Positions 46,591 through 57,549 of a stretch of DNA of 64,000 bases are shown here, piece after piece. The position numbers and the translations under genes are program-made. Numbering within the stretch: position 1 is the stretch's first letter; each line of letters begins with the position of its first letter. Source of the DNA: Acholoe squamosa (Eukaryota > Annelida > Polychaeta > Phyllodocida > Polynoidae); NCBI GenBank assembly GCA_949317995.1, contig OX439038.1, positions 75,278,659 to 75,342,658 on the forward strand, read 5' to 3'. The notes under the pieces are model-generated. The model saw only the letters and a list, made by a program, of their open reading frames with translations. It searched no databases and was not told the DNA's origin.

Positions 46591-48380
46591 TTAGTACAGA
46601 GAGTGTCAACATAATGTGTCAGAACAGAGACATCCTTTATAAATTGGTTACAGAAAGTTACTTTGTCCAAACAAACTGATATAATACTATAGTGGACAGA
46701 TTTGAATAATAGCTGCAAGATATGGTCAGTTCTCACCATCAGGGAGAGCAGAATATGTGAATGGCTTATCTTGTGCTACATGGAAGATAGGATCTGAGTC
46801 TATATATCCAATCCCTGTGTTAAAACTCTATGCATAGCTGATAAACTCAGTCCTGTTGGATAGAGATGTATGAGTTATGTCGTGGTGAACCACCAGAGGG
46901 TGAATAATGGGACAACTGGTGAAATGCTGATATGAAATATCCAAGTTGAATTCATCCACATGATATCTGGCCAGTCTCCTGATAACTAGGAAAACAAGCA
47001 TTATCTTAGGATGTTGTCATTCAAATGTTATTTCATCTGCTGTTCACTTAGTTAGATTCAGCCATACTATCTTGTGTTGGGCTTTCAAAATCCATTGATC
47101 CTTTACATATCTCTTTACCTGCTTTATTAAGAAAAACAAAATATAAACAGATAAAAAACAAATCCATGGTATGTCCAAATAAGCTATTACTTGCCAATAT
47201 ACATTCTACTCTGAGACAATACATGATTCCAGGAAACATCCAACATTATTGCAACTGAAAATCCATGTGTTTCGTGTCTCATCATTGCCAGATAAGCAAA
47301 TTGGTCTAAAATATTGAATTACAAAAAGGGACCTTTTTGTTTGTTATTTAACCATGATGAAATAATAAGGGTGACTTCAGGGTGAGACAGAAAGGGAAAG
47401 GAAAACAGCCCACTGTAATAATTATTATAAGTGTCTACACTGCAAAAATGGTGTTTAGATCCTAAACACAATTCTAAACATATTCTTGCAACGTTTTTGT
47501 AATCACATTAATTTCCTAAACATGTTTAGCCAAACAATATGCTTAGCTCAAGTGTTTAGAAATCTAGGTGTTTAGGTTCAAAATTTGTGTTTAGATATCG
47601 ATGAAATTTTGTGTTTAGATGTTTGCAGACATTGTATCCATTAAAAAAATAAAGTAATATCTTTTGTTTGTTTTCTCATTTACTGGAGGACATCAGCAGG
47701 TATTTATACTGCAAAGTCTCCAAAGATGTCAGCCACAGCTATATACACATATGTACACACTGCATTACAATAGGAGACTTGAGAAAGTACAAAAGGTTGG
47801 CAGGAAGGACATTGCTTTATACTTTACAAAATAACATGACATAGGTGTAAGTCATGGAGCTCACTGATTATTTTATGGTAATGATGGTGGTGTAAGTTGA
47901 ATTTAGTTGATTTTCTATTGTTGTGTCTATTTTCATAACATTTAATAAAATGACATTATGATAAACAAGGAGTTTGTGGATATTTGTCACAACAATTGAT
48001 TATAACGGTGTGCAGATATTCCATTCAGAGGTAGTGCTGCTACCTGGTGTGGATTTGACATCCAAGTATCTAAATATATTGATGTTTAAATCTAAACACC
48101 TAATATTCAACTGTTTAAACTCTAAACTTCTGAACATGTTTAGCAAAAGTGTTTATGTATTTAGAATAAAAGTGTTATTTTCCTAAATGTGTAGTCGATG
48201 ATACACCTAACTGACATATATGTTTAGGTTTTAAACATGTTTAGACCTAAACATGTTTAAAATCTAAACACCATTTTTGCAGTGTAGAGGGAAGTATGCT
48301 GAGGAACCAATGAACTGACAAGCCATGGTCAACACATGTCCTCTGTGGGGCTTTGATGTTAACGATCAGCCATCATATAC
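46590..48380 (+). repeat. tandem module, alpha block, copy 3 (interrupted)
   Basis: Shares AGAGACATCCTTTATAAATT near 46624, the CTCAGTCCTGTTGGA block near 46847 and AACCATGATGAAATAATAAG near 47350 with the other alpha copies, and is more diverged than they are. An 847-bp element interrupts it at 47438. No gene is seen. Confidence 0.72.
47438..48284. mobile_element. TA-flanked inverted-repeat element with internal AAACATGTTTA repeats
   Basis: The two ends are perfect inverted repeats of about 23 bp (CACTGCAAAAATGGTG inward), with TA at 47436-47437 and 48285-48286. The other alpha copies lack it, so it is a real insertion. The interior has many variants of the palindrome TAAACATGTTTA and of GTGTTTAG, clustered towards both ends. 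The TA duplication suits a Tc1/mariner-type mobilising transposase; there is no coding capacity. Confidence 0.85.
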
Positions 48381-51300
48381 CATCCTTCATCTAATTGCTT
48401 TAGACTGGGTCTTGTTATCTTTATGCTATGTAAGTCCACCCCCCTTAGTAAAATGTGTGTACTGCACTATTTACCCACAGCATACCTTGCCTCCTGGTAA
48501 TTTGTTTATTAATTGGCTCCAACAGCTATTATTCATATGCCACTTCCCATTCTTTGTGTATTTAATTATGTCCTTATTGGCAAAGGGTTTCCCACTGACA
48601 TTTTGAACAATTTACTTTGCCCTAAATAGGACTTGAGAGCATTTATGGTTTTCAGTCAATATTGGTAAGGTTATTCATTATAAGGTTAAAGTGGGTCGTG
48701 AGATACAATGTACATCAAGCTTTTTCTCTTACATAAGTCTGAAAATCTGACTAATTTTATTGCTGGGGTAATAGTAGAAATGGCTGTTGATTTGAATAGA
48801 GAGACCAAACCCAACCTGGTATGAGTTGATGGAAAGTAAGCGGTGTTACAATCAGTGTGGAGACTTGTTCTCACAAATGTAATTATGGCAATATACTATT
48901 CTATTATATTGTACATGTATCTTCATAATACATTAAGTTATGATTTATTTCTAGGCTCTCAAAATATTTTCCCTATCTCAGAGCAATACCCTGAATGATT
49001 GGAAACAAAGCCACATCTGTATATGATTCAAAATCTCCCTGAGAAGATGCATCTCTCATTCACATATGCAGGCAGATAGTGAGAGCCTGATTAAATGAGG
49101 GGTGTAAAATGCTGCACATGAAGCCATCCTGTAGAAGCCCTCTATAGTGATGGCAATTCATTTTCAAGGGGAAATGTAATACACCCTGTATTGAGATGCC
49201 ATTATCAACATAATGTGATTTCTGGTGTATTCAGTTTAGTAAATTACAACTTTGCCTATGGCAATCTCCCTAGAAACCTCATATTGGACACTAAAGCTCT
49301 CCACCTGATATGATAGTCATTACTCTAATGGTTAAAAAAGTGAATTGAGTCAATGAAAAAAATAAATAATCCGTTCTCATGGTAGTAGGTGTGAGTTACT
49401 CAAAGATATGCAAAGATTAATAAAGATACCACATCGGAGAATGTTCTATAATGTTGAGCCTTGCCTGGCACTGGTTTCTGCCAGTAGGAAATGTTGATAT
49501 GCACACATCAATGCGTGAAATCATGAGCACTGTGGTGAAGTGCTGAGAATAGCTATAGAAGACTTAAGGGTGAGTTACTGGGTATTAAATTAAGCCTCAA
49601 CCAGTTAGACCAAGGGAAATTTGAATTTATCAGTTTCCCAAGGAAAGGCATTGGGAAGGGTGATGGTGTAAGGATATCATAGATAACACTCTAGAATGGA
49701 TTTGGAAATTAAGAACAATTTTTATATAAGCAACTCTTTATATGCATCCAAACATCACCTATTACAACCTCTGAATTTGAAAATAAATTTTTGATTGTGT
49801 TCAAAGTAAAACCTCTCTTCATTACAGGTTGAAATAATTAAAACTGTTTTAGGTAGAATTACATTCTAAAGTAAGTAATGAACACAAGCAGTGCCTAAGT
49901 AATAGGGCATACCTACTATCCTCTAGCTAGGATTTGAATAAGTAGTAAGAAAAAGGTTCCACACAGCTGAATATAATTATCATTCATAGTGGTAGTTTGT
50001 TATTTGCCAGTAAATATCTGTGCTAATTGCCTCAGATGATTAGGGTGGGAAAGGCTGCGTAAGATGATGTAAATGAGGAGAGTGGACATAGCACATTCCT
50101 TGGTGTTTTAAACAAGCATGCCACTTATTGATTCTGTCATTAATGAGCTGTCAGCTCAGCCTGGCTATTTATTATCATGCATGTTTTAAACTGCTGTGGA
50201 TGGGCTTAATCAATATCTTATCCTAATCCTATTTTTTTAGAATCCTTTAAAAACTTCCTTATTCATGTTATTATCCACACACCCATGCTCTTTCCTTTTT
50301 CTTGTTTTTCTATCTAAGCAATAAGAAAGTACTAACAATTTGTTCATGTGAGTGACTTAACTATCAGTCCCAATAATACTGCAGGGTTACAAGATCATCA
50401 GATTTCTATCCAACTTGGATATTATTTCATTACATTCATACCACTAGATCAGCAGCAATGTGTTATACATTCATTATACAGTGGTTAACAAGAATGGACA
50501 ATACAAATTGCATCCAATTCCTATTACACTTAAAGATTTCATCATTATGAAAGCAAAGGACAGAGTAGTGATCAATGACTAATTTTTATTTCCTCATGGT
50601 AATTATAAAGTGTACTGATGGAGAATGGTTATGAGATTAGTATTGACCAATTGATGATCCATCTGTACCCTTATTCAAATGGGATTCAACAGTACCATTG
50701 TCAGAGTCTAAAAAGAACCAAAATTAATGTGTTTCATGGTGTTTATTATGTGAAGAAGCCATTGCAATTTTGTGGATGCTTTTCTTTCCCCACAAGGTAG
50801 TAATGCCATGGACAGGAGGAGGGCTCTGGAGGCCATTTCTTAAGGCACTACGACTGCACACAGTCACTACGATTTGAGACCCCAATACTTAGTGTCAGCA
50901 ATCGTAGGTAGTGATCTGTATGATCAGCAGTTATGTAGATATTATATAGCCTTTGGAAGGGCAGTCGTATTGCTGCAGGTGTTACATGACCAATACTGTT
51001 GGGCTGTAATGTCACTAAATTAAGGGACCCTACTACGACTTGAAGGTGAGCAGGATGCCTGGACCACCCCACCTCCCACTACATTATGAAGGGACGATAA
51101 CATGACCTAGTGGTGCATCCACAGATTGCTAATTAAATAGATTGAGTGATCATGAAGGAGAGGTATGGGAGCATCTCAAAGTATCAACTAAACAACACGT
51201 AAGCCAAGATCTCGATTGAGCTTGACATTTGACTTGATGAATGAAATAAGGGTTTATAAATTAAATTTGTTAGACAGTTGACAGAATGGTTTTTTTTAGA

Positions 51301-51990
51301 TATCATGGAATGTAGAATATTGGTCTGTTGATTTGCACTCTCTATGGAGGCTCAAGTATATTAAGCTAATAGATGATGGCTGTCGGGGCCCCTTCCTCCT
51401 ATCTATTAACTACAGCCAAGGGTATGAGTGTATTTTGACATGGTAAAAGCAGGTGAGACTCCCCTTAAAGGTCATTTCACCAGCACTGATTTGAGCACCT
51501 GTAAGGATAACAAATATAAATCAAGCAGGGGCAAAGGAAAGGCCATGGGCAGATAAATCAATGATTATCAGAAAATCCTTCAATCAAATTACCTACTGTT
51601 TACTGGGTGCTTACTTAGATATGTACAGGTGATGAAACGCTATCAAAGTCATATATTAATGAGATCTTGGATTCAAATCCTACATTCATTTCATTGATAT
51701 TATCTGGAGACTTGAACATAGTGAAAAACTTCATCAATTAGACCTGTTTCATGTATCCATACTCTGCAATCATTTACTGGAGGTAATAAAAAACTAACCC
51801 CTGTTTAAGGATACATTGCTATATTCATATTCGATTCCTGACTGTAAACAGCTTCCTATTATTAGCAGACGAGGGCTATACTTTTTACACTCTGATAGAT
51901 TCATATTCCTTGAGGTCTATTACCGTGCACATTATAAGCTGTTTCGCTAACACAGATACCATGCCCCACCAATGTCTAAACCTATACGGG
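48380..51990 (+). repeat. tandem module, beta block, copy 4
   Basis: Shares the landmarks of copies 2 and 3: CAGACTGGGTCTTGTTATC near 48401, GTTACAATCAGTGTGGAGAC near 48845, GCAATCTCCCTAGAAACC near 49260, TTGAGATTAG-type sequence near 50630 and CTGACTGTAAACAGCTTCC near 51838. It is more diverged, with small deletions. The possible sushi-like stretch is not preserved here. No gene is seen. Confidence 0.78.
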
Positions 51991-52009
51991 TCAGAAGGCA
52001 TGTTCAATC

Positions 52010-52158
52010 GTCATCAACCTCACTGCTCTAATAATATAAATCACTTTCACTGTGCAGTATTTTATTTTTAGAATTGGAGGAAGTGATGATAGCAGTCCCA
52101 GTTAATTTAATGAAAGGAGTCGTGCAACATCCCTAGTAAAAGCCATTATGATTAATTG
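52010..52158 (+). repeat. tandem module, epsilon block, copy 4, left part
   Basis: Matches 19460-19600 closely up to GCCATTATGATTAATTG, then is broken by an inserted element and resumes at 53444. Confidence 0.8.
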
Positions 52159-53443
52159 TGGCCAGGTGAGGGAAAACATGCCTCCTGGGGGAAAATGGAT
52201 TTTTAACGTTTAAGTCATGGGCTTTAAAATGAGATATCTTGAGCTAAAATATCCCTGGTAGTTTTGCTGTAATTGCTTGTCAAACATATTAGGTTGGTGT
52301 GTTCAACTGAAAATGGGAAATAAGCTCAAAATGCACTTTATCCTATCATAAACACTAATGATGCAAAAATTGCAGTTTTGTGGAAAAATAACCAAAGGAA
52401 TGTGAGGTATTTGTCATAAAATTGTTTCTACAGGGAATCTTTGAGCTCTGTTTTCGGTTCTGGGTTCCTGAGAATTTTTTTAAAAAGCTTGTGGCAAAAA
52501 GTCCCAATTGGAAAAAGTTGCCTTATCTACCAATTTTCTATGTTTCCATGGCAATCAAAGTTCCAAAAATGGAACATTTTCATTGAAGATGGAATGATTT
52601 TAAGCATACCTCTGGATTCCTTATAGCATATTTGTCAGTGTTTTACCCAGCAGGACGCAACTTCTCGACCCGGACTATGCCCCCGGGGCATTCACGCGCT
52701 GCTCTACGCGTGACAGCAGTCCCTGCTGTGCTGTGCTGTGCTGTGTCAGATTGTAACTCTGGTGTGAGTTTCTAAGGAAAGGCCCCGGGGGCATTCTCGG
52801 GCCAGTGATGCCCCTGGGGCATACTTTAGTTGTTTCTTGTGTAGGAGTAACAAAAATGCCCTGGGGGCATTGATGGAATTGCTGATGCCCCCAGGGCATG
52901 CCATTGTAGATTTCAGATTATAGAAGAAAGGCTATGCCCCGGGTTAATTTGTGGTGTGTGTGATGCCCCCGGGACATAATAGTATTCAGTCTATAATATA
53001 GAAGTAAATGCTATGCCCTGGGGGCATCATCACACATCATCCATATTATGGATGCCCCAGGGGCATGGTACAGAGAACAATGGGGGACAATGCCCTCAGG
53101 GCATTCATAGTAAGGATAATCATACATGCATAAAAAAAATTGACGATGCCCTGGGGGCATCCATGTACTAAACGATGCCCCCAGGGCATAGTCCAATACC
53201 CTATATAGGCCTACATGTCCTGGGAGCATCATCCTTACCATGGATGCCCTGGGGGCATTTTCCCAGACTTGCCATGGGGAGTGTGGGAAAGGGCACGCCT
53301 CAGCCACTGCTGTCCGCGTAATTTTCGCATCACTCCCACGCGGCAGTCTGTAGGCCCCGGGGGCATAGTCCAGGTCAAGAAGTTGTGTCCTGCGTTTTAC
53401 CCATATACTGTCCCCCGGAGGTGCGTTCTCCCCCGTTAGGCCA
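52159..53443. mobile_element. outer inverted-repeat element, carrying the palindrome array
   Basis: Inserted in epsilon. The ends are inverted repeats starting TGGCC, with CCTCC-GGGG-rich inner parts (left 52159-52195, right 53411-53443). The flanks are TAATTG and CAATTG, a probable 6-bp duplication with one change; the paralogue near 19598 shows the undisturbed TAATTGCTCTG. About 490 bp of AT-rich interior (52196-52639) precede a second, inner element. No recognisable protein is encoded. Confidence 0.65.
52650..53393. mobile_element. inner element: array of about 15 ATGCCCC/GGGGCAT palindromes
   Basis: A 744-bp element with inverted ends (GCAGGACGCAACTTCT inward; right end GTGTCCTGC) flanked by the perfect 10-bp direct repeat GTTTTACCCA (52640-52649 and 53394-53403). 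Between the ends, about 15 copies of a GC-rich palindrome (ATGCCCC-n-GGGGCAT and close variants such as ATGCCCTGGGGGCAT) recur at irregular 15-70-bp spacing. A 9-11-bp duplication is typical of Mutator-like elements. The proline/glycine-rich frames that cross it reflect the palindrome, not a gene. Confidence 0.85.
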
Positions 53444-54140
53444 CAATTGCTCTGGGGATAACACAGAATTCATGGTTAATTTCCTGTAATATCAATCAAA
53501 ATATTGTCCCAGACAGGGATTATCACAATTATGTTTATCATGATTAGTTTTGATAATAAACATGATCCTTTAATTACATGAATGTTTGAGATTCTGCCTT
53601 TGAATTATCTAGATGTAGAAAAAGGGAATAAAATAGGGTTGCATTGTTTGGACAATGATGACAGAGTATAGTAATGTTTATCTGAAGATTGCTGACACAT
53701 TTTCCTATGGGACAGATTTTATTTTAACTTATTTTTGTCATATATATCAATGTCATTCTCTGACATCCACCATTTGGAAAGTTTTGAGTAGGAATAATGA
53801 ACACACTGATCAACAGCTTAATCACTGAGCCTCTGCCTTCAGTCAGAGCTTGAGTCAAGATGACATTGTGAGTATCTACCTGATAACCCCAAAGTAAAGA
53901 GATAGTGCGCTGTGTCAGGAGACATCACAGCTCTAGTGAACCTTCCATGCCTTTACTGTTGGCATATTTACCAGAGCCTTTCTCATAGTGACTGGATACT
54001 GAACCCAAAATTATGGGCACTGTAAAGTTGGGAAGAGAACAGAGAATAGTGCTAAAGCCTCCATATCTAAAGACTTAAACACAACTTGAATTTGGATGGG
54101 TACATGTATTAATCAGTGTGTAAAAGCAGCACAAATTGAA
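53444..54140 (+). repeat. tandem module, epsilon block, copy 4, right part
   Basis: Continues the epsilon copy, close to 19605-20340 throughout, including GGAGACATCACAGCTCTAG near 53919. No gene is seen. Confidence 0.8.
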
Positions 54141-56580
54141 AACCTTTGAGGAATAGTGTTGACCTATATGATAAAGGCTATGACGTGTTTTGTAAGAAAC
54201 TGCACTAAACACTTCTAGGTTTCTGACATTATAAGAGAAATTTTGAGGAACACATTTCTAAAATATGGATTTATCTCCTGTAAGAAGACCCACCCACTAG
54301 ATAAATCTTCATTTATAGCTTCTTAATAATTGTTCAATTATGAAGATGAACATCTGAAAATCTTCATCTAAATTAACATCAGAATGAAGCTGCTAAGTGC
54401 AGTTGTAATGGACAACTCTCCTGAATTTCCTGGCTGATTTTGATGAGAGGAACATCTGTTAAAATTAGATTTAATAGACCTTGGATCTAAATGAATTTGA
54501 ATCGAGTTGAAGGCAGTTAACATGGAGCAAGCTCATCAAATTTAAGCATCGTTTTCAACTGCTTATGATTGATTCTTATGCATAGGAAACTTTCATGACA
54601 TAGCTGTAGTGGATAAGACACTATAGTCTGACACTGTGTCTCAATACTGAGTTAAATCAAAATAAATTCATATCGATATCTTCACCTTTCAGTTGCCATG
54701 AAAGTCATGATATCATGATACATTCACTGAAGCTAGTTCCTGATTCAACTAAAACCAGTTCTAGGAAATGATCATCTTGTACCATCACCCTAATGCACTA
54801 CTTTACGGTCTTGTTTCTGGTTTCCTTGCACTAAGCCACCGATATGAGATCTTGAGTAGATAGCTCAAGCTCCAATTCCAAGAAGGTTATTACTCTAACA
54901 TTGAAACTGCTTAAGAATAAGAGCCAGAGACAGATTCTTGGGCATGCACAGTGTCAGCTCTCTCCACCTCCCCCCTGCAAACTGCTCATTATCTTGGGAT
55001 GCCACATGGCTTTCTGAGAGTTAATAACAGCCTTGCCAGCCATGTTTTGATGCATTTAGAACATATTGACACGTGAATTAATTAGTATACTAATGGGCAC
55101 TAAAAGGAAATGCTAGGGGGAGCAAAGGGACCAAAATCAGGGAGACTTTGGATCAGGGGTTCTTTACCAGACCAAATGAGGCCAACTATGGTCAGACCCA
55201 AGGTACTGAAGTTGATCAATATATATAACCTGCATGTATAGTTCTAGGGAGAAGGCTGGTGTTCTGCCTGCATATCAAAGAGGTGTCGAACAGACAGACC
55301 TTCAGAGGGTTTATGGTTCCAACATAGTAAATGATTTCAAGCAACCTCCCTGTCATGGTTATAATGATGACCAGAAGGCCTCAGCAGAGCACCAAGCACT
55401 CACTGTATTGGTGCTGTGAGTCACAGCAATTACAACCTTTGAATACAGAATATCTTTTGATTAATATTTTTATTGGGAAGTCTATGCACTCAGCCATCTG
55501 TTGTTTCCAGCTATGAAGTTTAGAACTACATTTACTGCCCAGTACATTGGTACCAGGATGGTGTAATTAGCCATCAAAATACATTATCTGGTCAGGATTA
55601 TATTATGGCATAACAGAGGGGATATCTTCTCTTTCCTATCTTTACTATAATTGCATTCAATACTAAATGATAACCCTAAAGTAGGGTGTGTAACCTACAC
55701 AATGCATCGCATAAGTTCATTTTAACAGAATTTTATTTTGACTATTCAACTATATCTATTGTACTGACTTTGGTAACAATACTGGGATGAACTCAGATAG
55801 AACAAGAGTAATTTTGAAATAAGAAAACAAAGGGGGAGGGGTTATGTAAAATGGCTTTGATTAGTTATTTGCCTGTAAGTAACAATGCTATTTTCCTTTG
55901 ATGATAAAAGGAAAACCTTTACTGTATTTCCTGATTAGGATTATGTAAATGAGCAGAGTAGTGGTAGTAAATATTAGGGTTCATTTATGGAGCATGCCAC
56001 TTATTGATTCTAAGCTGTCATCCTAGCCTGACCATTCACTTTCTTTTTTTTCAAAACTGGTGAGATGGGTTTTAATCGATATCTCACCCTGGCTTGTCAG
56101 CATCATTCCCAACCCCACTCACACTGTATAAAAAAGTGTTGTCAAAATAACGGTAAAATCCTTGTCCAAATATTCCTAGAGATCCAGGAAACAACAGTCG
56201 GTATTTTTAGGGTTTCTTACATTTCTACCCACAGGCTGTACTGACACCAGTCCTTATCAATACCACAAATTTGTGTAACACAAACCTTGCATTGGGTGTA
56301 ATGTTACGCCATTTTGAAATAGCCTCCGCAGGTAATGGCAAGTTTGGGGTTTTGTCTTCCCACCTTTTTCTCCTTTAATTATCTATGTCCTTGCCCTTGT
56401 CCTTTGTCTTCTTTTATGTGAACAAGGTATTTGTGCCTTTCAGGTAAAAATCATCATGGCTTTATGATATGAGGCGACAAAGAGCCTTAAAGAATCTGGT
56501 CAGTCAGAAAATACTTCCTTCATACCAATATGATATCCCTGCATAGTAGAATTAAACATAGAAACACATCATCAAAGATT
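54140..56580 (+). repeat. tandem module, zeta block (beta-related), copy 2
   Basis: Almost collinear with 20340-22600, differing by substitutions and short indels. It ends with CATCAAAGATTGGA, matching the sequence near 22551, exactly where the palindrome-rich MITE begins. No gene is seen. Confidence 0.82.
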
Positions 56581-56581
56581 G

Positions 56582-57312
56582 GAGCTTAATTCAAAACATC
56601 CTGGGATCCTAACCCCGGCGATCTTAGTGTAGGCACATATCATAAGACCTGACTGGTCTACCCTATGTAATGCAGTGGTTGCAGGCCTGTCCAGAATAGC
56701 TAGTCCTGGGATCACTTCACTATTCCATTTCCACCACTAAGATCACTGCGATCTTAGTGAAAGAAATGCATAGTGGTTTCACCTGAGTACAAGAGCACTT
56801 ACAGGGAACACTCCTGATCGAAAGAGTGAATAGCCTGCTGCATACATAAAGAGGGGAGGGAGGACGTTTGCTGAGTGTCCTTGAGGGCTCTTAGGGCTAC
56901 TCATGCGTTAAGTGCACTGTAAGGTAATTCTTCCCTTCTCTCTCTTTGTCCTGGGGGGAGGGCACAATGCTTCTCATACATTCATGGGAACAACTCTTGA
57001 ATACTGTACGGGGGTCAACTGCACCCTGTGCTCTTTTGTTAGCCCATATGGGGACTGGGAAAGATGGTATAAGCACTCTTGTGAAGAAGAGTGACTCCAC
57101 AGCTATTCCTTTATTTTGGGACTCTTACCCCTGTGCCTAGTCAGTTCTTCTTGGTAAAAGTGTAGGAGGGCTGAGGCTAAGATCGATGCGATCTTAGTGC
57201 TGGCTAGGATATATGTGAACCCAGTCAACTCTTAAGATCGCTTAATAGGATAAGGCTGATTTATTCCTAAGATCGCTGGGGTCGTGATCCTAGAATGTTT
57301 TGAATTAAGCTC
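56582..57312 (+). mobile_element. palindrome-rich MITE, copy b
   Basis: A full copy of the family seen at 45003, with the CTAAGATCACTGCGATCTTAG palindrome near 56743 and its relative near 57177. Flanking triplets are TTG and CAA. It is joined directly to an inverted partial copy on its right. Confidence 0.85.
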
Positions 57313-57547
57313 CAAGAGTGTTCCCTGTTAGTGCTCTTGTACTCAGGTGAAACCACTATGCATTTCTTTCACTAAGATCGCAGTGATCTTAGTGCTGGAA
57401 AAGGAATAGTGAAGTGATCCCAGGACTTGCTATTCTTGACAGGCCTGCAACCACTGCATTAGATAGGGTAGACCGGCCAGGTCTTATGATATGTGCCTAT
57501 ACTAAGATTGCTGGGGTTGCGATCCCAGGATGTTTTGAATTAAGCTC
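57313..57547 (-). mobile_element. palindrome-rich MITE, inverted partial copy
   Basis: Complement of the first 240 bp or so of the family, ending in TTTTGAATTAAGCTC at 57547. It lies head-on against copy b, so copy b probably inserted into it and the rest of the older copy was lost. Confidence 0.8.
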
Positions 57548-57549
57548 CA

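Noticed and set aside
52675-53307. Proline/glycine-rich open frames over the palindrome array
   Set aside because: They arise from CCC/GGG runs on both strands and have no start context or domain.
52670-53390. The regularly recurring GC-rich motif could be a CRISPR-like array
   Set aside because: Spacing is irregular, the repeat is only about 15 bp, the DNA is eukaryotic, and the block has mobile-element ends.
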